A stretch of 64,000 nucleotides of DNA from Actinotalea subterranea (lineage in GTDB: Bacteria; Actinomycetota; Actinomycetes; Actinomycetales; Cellulomonadaceae): contig NZ_VTTP01000004.1 of the NCBI RefSeq assembly GCF_008364845.1, positions 186,001 to 250,000 on the forward strand, in the 5' to 3' direction. A model generated the notes under the pieces. It did not search any database, was not told where the DNA came from, and worked only from the letters and a program-made list of their open reading frames with translations. Shown one piece after another: positions 28,916 to 37,915 of this stretch; within the stretch, counting starts at the first letter, position 1; the number at the start of each line of letters is the position of its first letter. A program made the translations under genes and the position numbers.

Positions 28916-29185
28916 TCAGGCGCGGCGGTCCCGCGACGTGACGCGCAGGCCCGAGGCGCGCAGGCGTCGGACGAGCTCTCGGGTGCCGACGACTGTCGCA
29001 CCGAGGGCGACCAGCTCCTCGTAGCGGTCCGTCGGCACGTCGTAGTGGTCGAGGTCGAAGGCTCGACGCGGGAGACCGGCGCGCGCCGCGAACGCGTGGA
29101 GCTCCTCGAGCGACGTGTCACTCACGAGGTGACCCCAGACGGTGCCGTGGCGCGGCCACAGCGGAGGGTCGAGCAGGACGGTCAC
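28916..29185 (-). CDS. DUF4031 domain protein
   Basis: Small protein of 89 residues of the DUF4031 family, common in actinobacteria and of unknown function. TVTVLLDPPLWPRHGTVWGHLVSD at the start, FDLDHYDVPTDRYEEL in the middle and ELVRRLRASGLR at the end match the family. The conserved Asp, His and Trp residues suggest a metal or nucleotide site, but this is inference. GTG 29185 has GGGAGG ten bases upstream; a longer start at ATG 29245 is possible but adds a non-conserved segment. It converges with groL across the terminator. Confidence 0.82.
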   Translation of the reverse strand: MTVLLDPPLWPRHGTVWGHLVSDTSLEELHAFAARAGLPRRAFDLDHYDVPTDRYEELVALGATVVGTRELVRRLRASGLRVTSRDRRA

Positions 29186-29406
29186 GGTGCGCTGCACCTC
29201 CCTGCCTGTCTCGTCGGGCACCCCGCCGCACGGGGCCGTGGACATCCGGTGATCCAACCACGGCGCGCCCGCGCGGGCGCCTCGCGGGATGAGTGCGCCG
29301 GCGTCCACGACGCACGTATGTCGCGTCCACGGCGCACGTGTGCAAGGTCAGGCCGCGTCGGGACACGAACCGGGTGGGGCCGTGCAGGCCGTCGGGGAGG
29401 TGCGCC

Positions 29407-30141
29407 GTGGGACGTGTGAGCGACCGTGCCGCAGCGACGACCGTGGGCGTCGTCGCCGTGGTGGTCCTCGTCGCGGTGGGCGTGCACGCGCGCGTGACCG
29501 CCTCGCCGCAGACACCGTCCCCGCCCGCGCAGATCGCTGACGGCGGCCCGGACTGCCTTGCGGACGACGTCCTCGCGGGCGTGCTGGGCAGCCAGGTCAG
29601 GACCGGCCGCCAGGCGCCGAGCGCCGGCAGCGTCCCCGTCGGGTTCGAGCCCGTGCAGGTCGTCATGTGCCGTGGGCCGGCGTTGACGCTGCTCGAGCCG
29701 GTCCCACCGGTCGTCGTGCCGGACCTGGTCGGTCCGTCGGACGGTGCGCAGGTCGACCTGTCCGACCAGCTCGGCGGGCGGGCGGGCGCAGACGGTGGGC
29801 AGGTGGACGCGGACCCCGGTCTGGCGGGTGCGGACGGTGGCGGGCAGGAGGCGCCGACCCCGACGGACGTCCTCACCGTCCTCGAGGTGACGTTCGAGGG
29901 CGACCTCGCGCCCCTGCTCGTCGCGCTCGCGCGTCCGTCGGACCCGGTTCCGCAGGACCAGGCCTGCCCGGCGATGGCGGAGCTCCAGCCGCAGATCTAC
30001 CTCGTCGACGCGGCCGGGAGGGCGGTCCGGCCGCAGTGGCCGGTGACGGCCTGCGGGTTCCTCCACGAGGGGGCGTGGGCGTCGCTCGACGGGCTCGTCG
30101 AGGTCGGGTCGACCGTGCGGACCCACACCACCGAGAGGTGA
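29407..30141 (+). CDS. Hypothetical exported or membrane-anchored protein
   Basis: Unrecognised protein of 244 residues. One N-terminal hydrophobic segment (about 11-27, TVGVVAVVVLVAVGVHA) after basic residues indicates a signal peptide or anchor. The remainder is Asp/Gly/Pro/Val-rich and outside the cell, with four cysteines (PDCLADD, VVMCRGP, DQACPAM, VTACGFL) that could form two disulfides. GTG 29407 has GGGGAGG about seven bases upstream; the open frame continues upstream but without this support. It stands alone between divergent and convergent neighbours. Confidence 0.7.
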   Translation: MGRVSDRAAATTVGVVAVVVLVAVGVHARVTASPQTPSPPAQIADGGPDCLADDVLAGVLGSQVRTGRQAPSAGSVPVGFEPVQVVMCRGPALTLLEPVPPVVVPDLVGPSDGAQVDLSDQLGGRAGADGGQVDADPGLAGADGGGQEAPTPTDVLTVLEVTFEGDLAPLLVALARPSDPVPQDQACPAMAELQPQIYLVDAAGRAVRPQWPVTACGFLHEGAWASLDGLVEVGSTVRTHTTER

Positions 30142-30185
30142 CGGCGGCCACCCGGCGGACGCCGAGGGGTGACGGCGGCCACCCG
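30137..30185 (+). repeat. Direct repeat, two copies of 18 bases
   Basis: GGTGACGGCGGCCACCCG occurs at 30137-30154 and again at 30168-30185, a period of 31 bases. The first copy spans the stop codon of the preceding gene. The second provides the left arm of the hairpin at 30171-30202, and the first could pair with the same right arm instead. Confidence 0.85.
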
Positions 30186-30202
30186 CCCGGGCGGCCGCCG
30201 TC
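30171..30202. terminator. Hairpin between convergent genes
   Basis: GACGGCGGCC (30171-30180) pairs exactly with GGCCGCCGTC (30193-30202), loop 12 bases. It lies between the exported-protein gene and the convergent WXG100 gene and probably terminates both. Confidence 0.75.
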
Positions 30203-30207
30203 GGCGC

Positions 30208-30498
30208 TCAGCGCAGGAAGAGCCGCGAGGCCTGCTGCTCCGCGTCCGCGTAGTGCTGCGCGGCGGTGCCCAGCGACGCGGTGATCTGGTCGAGGCTCGC
30301 CTCGACGTGCTTCTGGGTCGCCGACCAGTCGGCCAGGACCCCGCCGAACGCCTCGGCCGCGCTGCCGCGCCAGCCTGCCTGGAGGTCCGTCAGGTGCCTG
30401 AGCAGCGCGGCGACCTCCGTCCGGATGACGGCGACCGACGTGCTCGCCGCGGCGCTCGCCTGGGCGACCTGTGCGCTGTCGACCTCGTACCTGCTCAT
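30208..30498 (-). CDS. WXG100 (ESAT-6-like) family protein
   Basis: Small helical-hairpin protein of 96 residues. The turn motif is WRG in LQAGWRGSAAEAFGGVLADW, midway between two amphipathic helices, as in Esx proteins secreted by type VII systems. The C-terminal YxxxD/E-like signal is approximated by YADAEQQAS. It is alone: no partner Esx gene, EccC ATPase or LXG toxin is near. SD AGGAGG precedes ATG 30498 by a few bases. It might be an orphan substrate or an intracellular dimer. Confidence 0.88.
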   Translation of the reverse strand: MSRYEVDSAQVAQASAAASTSVAVIRTEVAALLRHLTDLQAGWRGSAAEAFGGVLADWSATQKHVEASLDQITASLGTAAQHYADAEQQASRLFLR

Positions 30499-30659
30499 GC
30501 GTCCTCCTGGGTCCTGGCCGGCGTCGGGCCGGCCTGTGCTCGGAGGTGCCGACGCTAGGGAGCCGAGGGACGGCGCGGGCCGTGCGGCCGTCGCGCCTGG
30601 GGACGGACGGCGCGAGCGCGGGGGCTGTGGACGAGAGGGGCCGTCCAGGGACCCGCCGC

Positions 30660-31451
30660 TCAGGCGCCAGGTGCTGCGGTGCCCCTGTCGGCGCCGGACG
30701 TGACCGATGCCGCGTGCGCGTCCGTCCCGTCGGGCCGGCTCGTCGCCGTCGCGCGGTCGACCTCGATGCGCGCGAGCTCCTTCTCGAGCCGGTGGAGCTC
30801 CGCACCGACGTTCTGCCGGGCGGACTCCTCCCAGGCGGCACCGAGCGGGCTCGCGAAGAGGTTCTGCCGCTCGGCGAGGCGCCGCAGGATCTTGATCCGG
30901 GCGCGGACGAACTGCTCGACCGGCAGGTGCGCGTACTCGGCGCGGACCTCGGCCAGGTACGCCTTGTACTTCTGCGGCTCGGACGCGAGCATCGCGAGGT
31001 CGGCGTCGCAGAGCACCGCGCAGTCGAAGTCCTCAGGCGCCGGCGCGTGCCGGGCGAGCGCCTCGACGAGCTCGACGACGCGCTGGACGGCGTGCTCCGG
31101 CAGGCCCAGGTCGACCAGCTCCCGCCGCGCCAGGGCGGCGCTCGCGCGCTCGTCCTCACCGCCGCGGTGCGCGTAGGAGGCCCGCTCGGCGGCGTCGAAG
31201 ATCGCACCGTGGTACCAGGCGGCGAGCCGCACCAGGTCCGGCTCGTGCGTCTCCTCGGCGAGCTCGTCCACGCGTGCGAGGACGTCCGTGAGGTGTCGCA
31301 GGTTGTGGAAGTGCCTACCGGGCTCGGACCACCGGTCGAGGAGCGCCTCGCCGACCTTCTCCACCTCGTCCCGGGATGCCGTCGCTCCGGCTGCCACACA
31401 GGCCCGTGTCCAGGCCGAGATCAACCACTGGGGTGCGTCACTGACGCCCAT
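30660..31451 (-). CDS. HD-domain predicted metal-dependent phosphohydrolase
   Basis: Soluble protein of 263 residues from the group annotated as predicted HD-superfamily hydrolases. The metal ligands appear as HFHNLRHLTDVLARVDEL, then LAAWYHGAIFDA, and CDADLAMLAS with the later aspartate. The substrate is unknown; relatives occur beside nucleotide or stress genes. The C-terminal 50 residues are a helix (LHRLEKELARIEVD) and a disordered tail. ATG 31451 sits about 30 bases after a TACCAT box (31493-31488, minus strand). It lies 76 bases downstream of nothing recognisable and is probably its own transcript. Confidence 0.85.
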   Translation of the reverse strand: MGVSDAPQWLISAWTRACVAAGATASRDEVEKVGEALLDRWSEPGRHFHNLRHLTDVLARVDELAEETHEPDLVRLAAWYHGAIFDAAERASYAHRGGEDERASAALARRELVDLGLPEHAVQRVVELVEALARHAPAPEDFDCAVLCDADLAMLASEPQKYKAYLAEVRAEYAHLPVEQFVRARIKILRRLAERQNLFASPLGAAWEESARQNVGAELHRLEKELARIEVDRATATSRPDGTDAHAASVTSGADRGTAAPGA

Positions 31452-31568
31452 CGCCGTGCCTCATCGTGTCGGGGACAACGAGTCGCAATGGTAGACCCGC
31501 CACCACGGTGCTGCCGCCCGGCGCACGGGTGCGTGGTCGCGGGGTGGGACGGGTGCCCGCCGACGGTC

Positions 31569-33083
31569 TCAGGGCTGGGTCGACGCCGCTGCGCCCGGGC
31601 CGCCCGGCCCGCCCGGTCCGGGTCCCGGAGCGGGCGTGGCCCCCGGGAGCGTCACGCGCACTGTCGTCCCGCCGCCCGCCGTGCGGTCCACCTCGACCGA
31701 GCCGCCGTGCGCGTCCACGATCGCGGCGACGATCGCCATGCCGAGGCCCGCGCCGCCGGAGTCCCTGCCCCGTGCCGCGTCGATCCGGTAGAAGCGCTCG
31801 AAGACCCGAGCGGCGTGCTCCGGCGGGATCCCGGGCCCGTGGTCCCGGACCTCGATGCGCACCTGTGCCACCCCGTCGGCCCGGGGCGTCCCCGCGACGG
31901 GTCCCACCGCGAGCTCCACGGCCGTCCCCGCCGGTGTGTGCTGCACGACGTTGCCGACCAGGTTGTTCACGACCTGCCGCAGCCTGTCCTCGTCGCCGAG
32001 GGCGACGGCACCGGCGATCGACGCCCGGCCCGGCAGGGGCTCGATCCGCACGGGGCGCGTCGGGTCGAGCGCGCGCAGGTCGGCGACCGCGTCGCCCGCG
32101 AGCACGGCCAGGTCGACGGGCTCGTGCCGCAGGGTGCGCCCCTCCTCGAGGCGGGCGAGGTGCAGCAGGTCCTCGACGAGGGTGCCCATGCGCTTCGCCG
32201 AGTCCTCCATGCGCGCCATCGTGCGCGGGACGTCGTCGGGCCCCGTCAGCGCACCCATGCGGTACAGCTCGCCGTACCCGCGGATCGTGGCCAGCGGGGT
32301 GCGCAGCTCGTGGCTCGCGTCGGCGACGAACCGGCGCATGCGCTGCTCCGAGGCGGTGCGCACGGCGAAGGCCTGCTCGATCTGCGTGAGCATCCCGTTG
32401 AGGGCGACGGCGAGGCGGCCCACCTCGGTGCTGGGCTCGGCGTCGGGCACCCGACGGCTCAGGTCCCCGTCCGCGATCGCGGCCGCGGTGTCCTCGATCT
32501 GGCGCAGGGGCCGCAGGGAGTGCCGCACGCCCCACGAGCCCGCGAACGCGCCGAGGCCGACGACCGTCGCGCCGATGACGAGCAGGACGGTGCGCATGCG
32601 CTCGAGCGTCGCGTGGGCCGACGTCATGGGCAGTGCGACGGCCACGGAGCCGACGACCTGCGAGTCCTGGGTGACCAGGGGCCGGGCGAGCACGCGCCAC
32701 GTCACCTCGCCGTCCGTCGAGCTCACGGTGAAGCCCTGGCTGTCGAGCTCGAGGACCTCGGCGGCCGTCAGGGCGGGGATGTCCGGGGCCGCGTCGGTGC
32801 CCACGGACGCCGCGCGCTCGTCGAGCACCTCGCCCGACGTCGAGAAGACGACGGCCTGGTACTCGCTCAGGTCGTGCTCGCCGCCGATGCCCGTCTCGCG
32901 GCTCGGGTTCCGCTCGATGTACTCCTCGGCCGCGGTGTAGAGCTGCTTGTCGAGCTGGGTCACGAGCGACTGGCGCAGCAGGGTCAGGGCCGCGACCCCG
33001 CTGAGCCCGAGGCCGACCACCAGGAGCCCCGCGAACACGACGGTCAGCTGGGTCCGCAGGGGCAGGCGGGACCAGCGCCTCAT
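31569..33083 (-). CDS. Sensor histidine kinase
   Basis: Two-component sensor of 504 residues. Two membrane spans (about 12-36 and 165-187) flank an extracytoplasmic domain of about 125 residues; then HAMP (188-240), the phospho-acceptor His258 in RFVADASHELRTPLA, and an HATPase with NNLVGNVVQH, DHGPGIP and GGAGLGMAIV. A Gly/Pro-rich C-terminal tail ends the protein. It overlaps the response-regulator stop by four bases (ATGA), so both come from one transcript. The layout resembles the TcrY/PrrB class; the signal is unknown. Confidence 0.94.
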   Translation of the reverse strand: MRRWSRLPLRTQLTVVFAGLLVVGLGLSGVAALTLLRQSLVTQLDKQLYTAAEEYIERNPSRETGIGGEHDLSEYQAVVFSTSGEVLDERAASVGTDAAPDIPALTAAEVLELDSQGFTVSSTDGEVTWRVLARPLVTQDSQVVGSVAVALPMTSAHATLERMRTVLLVIGATVVGLGAFAGSWGVRHSLRPLRQIEDTAAAIADGDLSRRVPDAEPSTEVGRLAVALNGMLTQIEQAFAVRTASEQRMRRFVADASHELRTPLATIRGYGELYRMGALTGPDDVPRTMARMEDSAKRMGTLVEDLLHLARLEEGRTLRHEPVDLAVLAGDAVADLRALDPTRPVRIEPLPGRASIAGAVALGDEDRLRQVVNNLVGNVVQHTPAGTAVELAVGPVAGTPRADGVAQVRIEVRDHGPGIPPEHAARVFERFYRIDAARGRDSGGAGLGMAIVAAIVDAHGGSVEVDRTAGGGTTVRVTLPGATPAPGPGPGGPGGPGAAASTQP

Positions 33084-33820
33084 CGCGTCCCCGGTGCGCG
33101 GCGCAGCACGTAGCCCACGCCGCGCTTGGTGTGGATGAGCGGCTCGGGGTCGGGGCCGTCCTCGCCGGCCGGGAGACGGTCGATCTTGCGTCGCAGGTAG
33201 GAGATGTAGGACTCGACGATGCTGCCGTCGCCACCCCAGTCGTACTGCCACACGTGGTCGAGGATCTGGGTCTTCGACAGCACGCGTCCGGCGTTGAGCA
33301 TGAGGTAGCGCAGGAGCGCGAACTCGGTGGGGGAGAGGTCGACGGGCCGTCCCGCGCGTCGGACCTCGTGCGAGTCCTCGTCGAGCTCGAGGTCCTCGTA
33401 GCGGAGCACCGAGGTGTCCGCCGCGGCGACGGCGCTCGTGCGGCGCAGCACGGCGCGGATGCGCGCGACGATCTCCTCGAGGCTGAACGGCTTGGTCACG
33501 TAGTCGTCGCCGCCGACGGTCAGGCCGGTGACCTTGTCGGCCGTGTCGTCGCGCGCCGTGAGGAACAGGACGGGCACCTGCTGGCCGCGCTCGCGCATGC
33601 GCCGCGTCACGGCGAAGCCGTCGAGGTCGGGCAGCATGACGTCGAGGACCACGAGGTCGGGCTCCACGTCCTTGACCAGGGCGAGGGCCGAGGTGCCGTC
33701 GGCCGCGGCGTGCACCTCGAACCCCGCGAAGCGCAGCGAGGTCGTCAGGAGCTCACGGATGGTCGGCTCGTCGTCGACCACGACGAGCCGGGCCTCGGGG
33801 GTGCGTGCGGCATCGGCCAT
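33080..33820 (-). CDS. OmpR-family response regulator
   Basis: DNA-binding response regulator of 246 residues. The receiver domain (about 11-125) has VVVDDEPTIRELL, phospho-acceptor Asp60 in LVVLDVMLPDLDGF, and the KPFSLEEI lysine. The winged-helix domain (about 140-235) has LSPTEFALLRYLMLNAGRVLSKTQILDHVW and the ending RGVGYVLR. It is phosphorylated by the kinase encoded immediately downstream. In the 114 bases upstream I see no clear operator, and PspA and TPM genes on the same strand precede it. Confidence 0.95.
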   Translation of the reverse strand: MADAARTPEARLVVVDDEPTIRELLTTSLRFAGFEVHAAADGTSALALVKDVEPDLVVLDVMLPDLDGFAVTRRMRERGQQVPVLFLTARDDTADKVTGLTVGGDDYVTKPFSLEEIVARIRAVLRRTSAVAAADTSVLRYEDLELDEDSHEVRRAGRPVDLSPTEFALLRYLMLNAGRVLSKTQILDHVWQYDWGGDGSIVESYISYLRRKIDRLPAGEDGPDPEPLIHTKRGVGYVLRRAPGTR

Positions 33821-33934
33821 GGGTCCAGTGTGGTCCCCGTGGCCCGGCGCGACCTGGACGCGGGCTGGGAGATTCCTGTGAACCCACGGTGCGCAGGGCC
33901 CGACGCCGGGCGGCGCCGAGCCCTGCCGCGACCG

Positions 33935-34660
33935 TCAGGCGACCGGGCCGCCGGCCTTGAGGGCCGCGAGGCGTGCCTCGATCTCCACGGCGCCGGAGTC
34001 GGCCTCGAGCTCCTCGAACTGGGCGTCCAGCGACGACGCCGCAAGCTCCTGCTGACCGGCGACGCGCGCCTCTTCGCGACGCACCTTCTCCTCGAACCGC
34101 GCGACCTCGCTCGTCGGGTCGAGCATGTTGATCGAGCCGATCGCGTCGTGGACCTGCGCCTGGGCCTCGGCGGACTTCGCCCGCGCGACGAGCTGGTCGC
34201 GCTTGGAGCGCAGCTGCTCGAGCTTGTCCTTCATCTGGACCAGCCCGTCCTTGAGCTTCGCGACCACGTCCGTCTGCGAGGCGATCATCGGCTCGGCCGA
34301 GCGTGCCTCGCCCTCGAACGCGATCTGCTTGCCCAGGGCGACCTTGGCGAGGTTGTCGAACCGGTCCGCGTCCGCGGCGTTGCCGGCCGCGCGGAGCTGG
34401 TCGGCCTTGGTCGACGCGGCAGCCGCCTTGCGGCCCCAGTCGGCGGCGGCTGCGACGTCCTCCGCGTGGTCGGCCTCCGCGAGCCGCAGGTTGCCGATGG
34501 TCAGGGCGACGGCGTCCTCGGCCTCGGCGATCGAGTTCGTGTAGTCGCGGATCATCTGGTCGAGGAGCTTCTCCGGGTCCTCGGCCCGGTCGATGAGCGC
34601 GTTGATGTTGGCCTTCGCGAGCTGGGCGATGCGGCCCAGGATCGTCTGCTTCTCAGCCAT
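33935..34660 (-). CDS. pspA: PspA/IM30 family membrane-stress protein
   Basis: Coiled-coil protein of 241 residues that coats and stabilises damaged cell membranes (ESCRT-III-like). The N-terminal amphipathic helix (MAEKQTILGRIAQLAKANINALID) and the EDPEKLLDQMIRDYTNSIAEA segment are typical; the rest is a long heptad-rich helix rich in Ala, Glu, Gln and Lys up to about residue 220. It lies 63 bases downstream of the TPM-domain gene on the same strand, a common actinobacterial pair suggesting both act at the membrane. Confidence 0.95.
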   Translation of the reverse strand: MAEKQTILGRIAQLAKANINALIDRAEDPEKLLDQMIRDYTNSIAEAEDAVALTIGNLRLAEADHAEDVAAAADWGRKAAAASTKADQLRAAGNAADADRFDNLAKVALGKQIAFEGEARSAEPMIASQTDVVAKLKDGLVQMKDKLEQLRSKRDQLVARAKSAEAQAQVHDAIGSINMLDPTSEVARFEEKVRREEARVAGQQELAASSLDAQFEELEADSGAVEIEARLAALKAGGPVA

Positions 34661-34723
34661 CGGTGGTGCCTTCCCTGTGTGTGGTCGGACGAGCGGGTGG
34701 GCTGTGGGGCGTCGGTGGGCGGG

Positions 34724-36850
34724 TCAGAAGCGGCCACCTCCTCCGCGGCGGCCGCGGCTGCCGCCGCCGCCGAAGCTGCCGGCGGACCGGCCGCCGGACC
34801 GCCCGCCACCGAACGAGCCGCCGAACCCGCCCGACCGGCCGCCGGAGCGCCCCCCGCCCCCGAACGAGCCGCCGCCGAACCCGCCGGACCGGCCACCCCC
34901 GCCGAGGATCTGGTCGAGGATGATGCCGCCGAGGATGAGCGAGCCGGCGTTGCCGCCCAGGCCGCCGGACCCGGGGCCCGGGCCGTAGCCGCCGCCGCGG
35001 CTCTGCTCCCACCGGCTCACGTCGGCCTCCGCGAGCTGCTGCGCGGCTGTCGCGAGCTGCTCGGCCTGGCGGGCGAGCCCGAGGGCACGCACCGGGTCCG
35101 CGCCGGCTGCTCCGGCCTCGTGCGCGAGGCGTGACGCCTCGGCGAGGCGGGTGCGGGCCTCGGCGCCGACCGCTCCGCGACGCGTCTCGATGAAGTCACC
35201 CACCGCGCGGATCTGCGAGCCCACCCGGCCGAGGACCTGCTGGACCTGGTCGCGTGCGCGTTCGGCCTGGACGGCTTGCTCCCGCGCCGGGGCGAGCGCC
35301 GCGTCGAGCGCCGCCTCGGCCTCCGTCAGGCGCCGCAGGGCCGCGAGCGGGTCACCGCTGGTCCGCTCGGTGCGCGCCGTCTCGAGGGCGGCCTGCGCCG
35401 CCGTGACAGCACCCGCCACGACCGGGTCCCCGGGAGCCAGGCGCGCGGCGTCGGCGACGTCGGTGGTGAGGGAGGCGATGCCTGCGTCGATCCTCGTGCC
35501 GGCCTGCGCGAGGTCCTGGCCCGCGCGGGCGACGGCGTCGAGCAGCGTCACGGCCTGGGCGACGGCGTCCTCGGCGGCGCGCGCGAGCGCCACGGCCGCA
35601 CCCCTGTCCCGCTCCACCTCGCCCCTGCCCTGCGTCACGCCGGCCCGTGCGGCGTCGAGGAGCCGACGTGCCTGGTCGACGTTGCCCGACACGGACGCGA
35701 GCGCGCGGGGCCGGTACGTCGTCGCGAGTCCCGCCAGGGTCGCCTCGGCGGCGGGCAGGCGGCCCTGCACCTCGACGGCGCGGCGGTCGGTGTCCTCGAG
35801 CACCTCGGGTGCGCGCGCCTGGAGGTCGCGGAGCTCGTCGAAGGCCTCCGTCTGCTGGTCGAGCGCGGTGTCCGCGCGCTCGCAGCGGCCGAGGATCTCC
35901 AGGAGCATCGCGCGGCGCTGCTCCTCGCCCTCGGGCACGGAGTCGTCGAGCTGCTGGCGCAGCGTGAACGCGGCGGCGACGTCCTGCTTGGCGGCGGCGA
36001 TGACCTGCTCGAACGTGCGGGTCGCCTCGATGCCGAACTGGGCCTGGGCGAAGCCGAGCTCCTGCTCCGAGGTCTTGAGCGCGTCGTCGATCGCGACGAG
36101 CGCGCGGCTCGCGCGGCGGTTGAGCTCGTCGGTCGGCAGGGCTGCGGCGCCCTGGGCCCCCGCAGCCCGGGCACCCCCCGCCTGACTGCTGCTGCCGCTG
36201 CGCCGGAAGGAGCGGATGACCAGGACGAGCACGATGACGCCCGCCCCGACGAGGAGCCACGTGAGGAGCGAGCCGGCACCGCCCCCGCCGGTCCCGGTGC
36301 CCGTGCCGCCGTCGGCCGCGTCCTGGTAGCCCTGGGCGGCGGCGATCGCGGCGTCGGCCCACGCGCTGGCGCGCAGCTCGGGCTCGATGCGCTCGCTCGA
36401 CACGGCCTGCAGCTGGTCGTCGCTCAGGGCGATCGCGTCGTCGACCGAGACCCCGTAGGCGCGGTCCTCGACGGCGACGGCGAGCAGCAGGTCGTCGGTG
36501 CCGAGGCCCGACCGCGTGGCGCTCTCGTTGGCCCAGTCGAGCGGGTCGGCGCCGTCGAAGCTGTCGACGAGCACGACGAAGAGCTGGTACCGCGTGGTGT
36601 CGGCGAGCTCGTCGAGCGCTGCCTGCACCTCGTCGGTGCGGTCACCGAGCACGCCTGCGCTGTCCGTGATCTCGTCCTGCGCGACCACGGGCGGCTCGGC
36701 TGCGGCGGGCGTCGCCAGCAGGCCGACGGCGAGCGCGGCGGCCATGGCCACGGTGCCGGCGACGCCGAGGGCCCCGCCGATGCGGCCCGGTCGGCGTGAG
36801 CGGTGCGGGCCGGGCTCGGACGCCGCCGGGAGACGCAGGGGGTGGGCCAC
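34724..36850 (-). CDS. TPM-domain membrane protein with Gly/Ser-rich tail
   Basis: Large protein of 708 residues. A signal peptide or first span (about 28-50, ending TPAAAEPP) leads to a TPM (YgcG) domain (about 55-190, ITDSAGVLGDRTDEVQAALDEL), one span (about 205-223), a long Ala/Glu-rich helical region (about 245-620) and a C-terminal tail of Gly, Ser, Phe and Arg repeats (GGRSGGFGG). Such proteins are membrane-linked and often pair with PspA or LemA; the activity is unknown. I chose GTG 36850, preceded by AAGTAT six bases upstream; an in-frame start at 36925 would add 25 residues. Confidence 0.85.
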   Translation of the reverse strand: MAHPLRLPAASEPGPHRSRRPGRIGGALGVAGTVAMAAALAVGLLATPAAAEPPVVAQDEITDSAGVLGDRTDEVQAALDELADTTRYQLFVVLVDSFDGADPLDWANESATRSGLGTDDLLLAVAVEDRAYGVSVDDAIALSDDQLQAVSSERIEPELRASAWADAAIAAAQGYQDAADGGTGTGTGGGGAGSLLTWLLVGAGVIVLVLVIRSFRRSGSSSQAGGARAAGAQGAAALPTDELNRRASRALVAIDDALKTSEQELGFAQAQFGIEATRTFEQVIAAAKQDVAAAFTLRQQLDDSVPEGEEQRRAMLLEILGRCERADTALDQQTEAFDELRDLQARAPEVLEDTDRRAVEVQGRLPAAEATLAGLATTYRPRALASVSGNVDQARRLLDAARAGVTQGRGEVERDRGAAVALARAAEDAVAQAVTLLDAVARAGQDLAQAGTRIDAGIASLTTDVADAARLAPGDPVVAGAVTAAQAALETARTERTSGDPLAALRRLTEAEAALDAALAPAREQAVQAERARDQVQQVLGRVGSQIRAVGDFIETRRGAVGAEARTRLAEASRLAHEAGAAGADPVRALGLARQAEQLATAAQQLAEADVSRWEQSRGGGYGPGPGSGGLGGNAGSLILGGIILDQILGGGGRSGGFGGGSFGGGGRSGGRSGGFGGSFGGGRSGGRSAGSFGGGGSRGRRGGGGRF

Positions 36851-37036
36851 CCCTTGATACTTGACCACCTCCACCCCACCCGCAACGGCCAGGGCGTTGC
36901 CCGGCACCGTGCGCGGCGGACTCACAGGAGCCGCCCAGCCGGCGTGAGGGCGCGTCGGGCGCGGCCGGTGTGGCGTGCGTGACGTCGGGCCCTTGGGCTC
37001 GCTCGACCTGACCGCGCTCCCACTACAGTCCTACGC

Positions 37037-37834
37037 GTGATCCTCACCGTCATCGAGCAGACGCCGACCGCCCCGCTGGACCGGTTCGCGGCGTGGCTGC
37101 CGACCCCCGCCGGGACCGCCCCCGAGGCCGCGCTGACCGTGCACGTGGTTCGGGCGTGGGACGGCGACGCCCTCCCCGTCGACGCCGCGCACGTCGGCGA
37201 CGGCCTCCTCGTGCTGGGCGGCGAGGCGAACGCGTACGACGACACCGCCGCGCCGTGGCTGCCGGCCACGCGCGAGCTCCTGGCGGACGCGGTGCGCTCG
37301 GGCGTCCCGACGCTCGGCGTGTGCCTCGGCGCCCAGCTCCTCGCGGTCGCCGCGGGCGGGAGGGTCCAGGTCGCGGCACCTCCCGGGCGCGAGGCCGGCG
37401 TCATCGACGTCCACCCGCGGCCCGACGCCGCGCGCGACCCGCTGCTGGGCGGCCTCGCGGCCGACGTCCCCGCCGACCACCCGCTCGCCGGGGGCGTGCT
37501 CGCCGCGATGCCCTCGATGCACGCGGACGCCGTCGTCGACCTCCCGCCGGGCGCGGTGTGGCTCGCGTCGTCGCGGCTCTACCCGTACCAGGCGTTCCGG
37601 GTCGGCGAGGTCGCGTGGGGCCTGCAGTTCCACCCCGAGACGTCCGTCGAGACGTTCGCCGGGTGGGCGCAGACCACGCCCGACGTCGACGCCGAGGCGC
37701 TCGTCGCGCAGTACCGCGACCGGGCCGACCAGGTCGAGGCCGGCGGCCGGGCGATCGCGCAGCGGTTCGCGCAGATCGTGGTGCGCCGGGCCGCCGGGCT
37801 CCCACTCGACGCGGCGCTCGCGGCGACCCGCTGA
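37037..37834 (+). CDS. Class I glutamine amidotransferase-like protein
   Basis: Protein of 265 residues with the triad-type amidotransferase fold. The nucleophile is Cys96 in LGVCLGAQLLA and the His/Glu pair lies in LQFHPETSVE. It has no fused synthetase domain, so it is either a gamma-glutamyl hydrolase-like enzyme or a glutaminase subunit for an unknown partner; relatives are often annotated as GMP-synthase-like. A TACAGT -10 box at 37024-37029 lies seven bases before GTG 37037, so the mRNA is probably leaderless. It is convergent with the XPB gene. Confidence 0.88.
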   Translation: MILTVIEQTPTAPLDRFAAWLPTPAGTAPEAALTVHVVRAWDGDALPVDAAHVGDGLLVLGGEANAYDDTAAPWLPATRELLADAVRSGVPTLGVCLGAQLLAVAAGGRVQVAAPPGREAGVIDVHPRPDAARDPLLGGLAADVPADHPLAGGVLAAMPSMHADAVVDLPPGAVWLASSRLYPYQAFRVGEVAWGLQFHPETSVETFAGWAQTTPDVDAEALVAQYRDRADQVEAGGRAIAQRFAQIVVRRAAGLPLDAALAATR

Positions 37835-37915
37835 CCCCGCGCCCCCGGCTGTCACGGGCGCCGGCGAGGCGCGCCGGCCGGCGACCCGCACCGGCCGTCG
37901 ACCCCGCGTGACGCC

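Noticed and set aside
29630-29660. Second tRNA suggested by GGGTTCGAGCCCG
   Set aside because: It lies inside the exported-protein gene and has no acceptor, D or anticodon arms around it.
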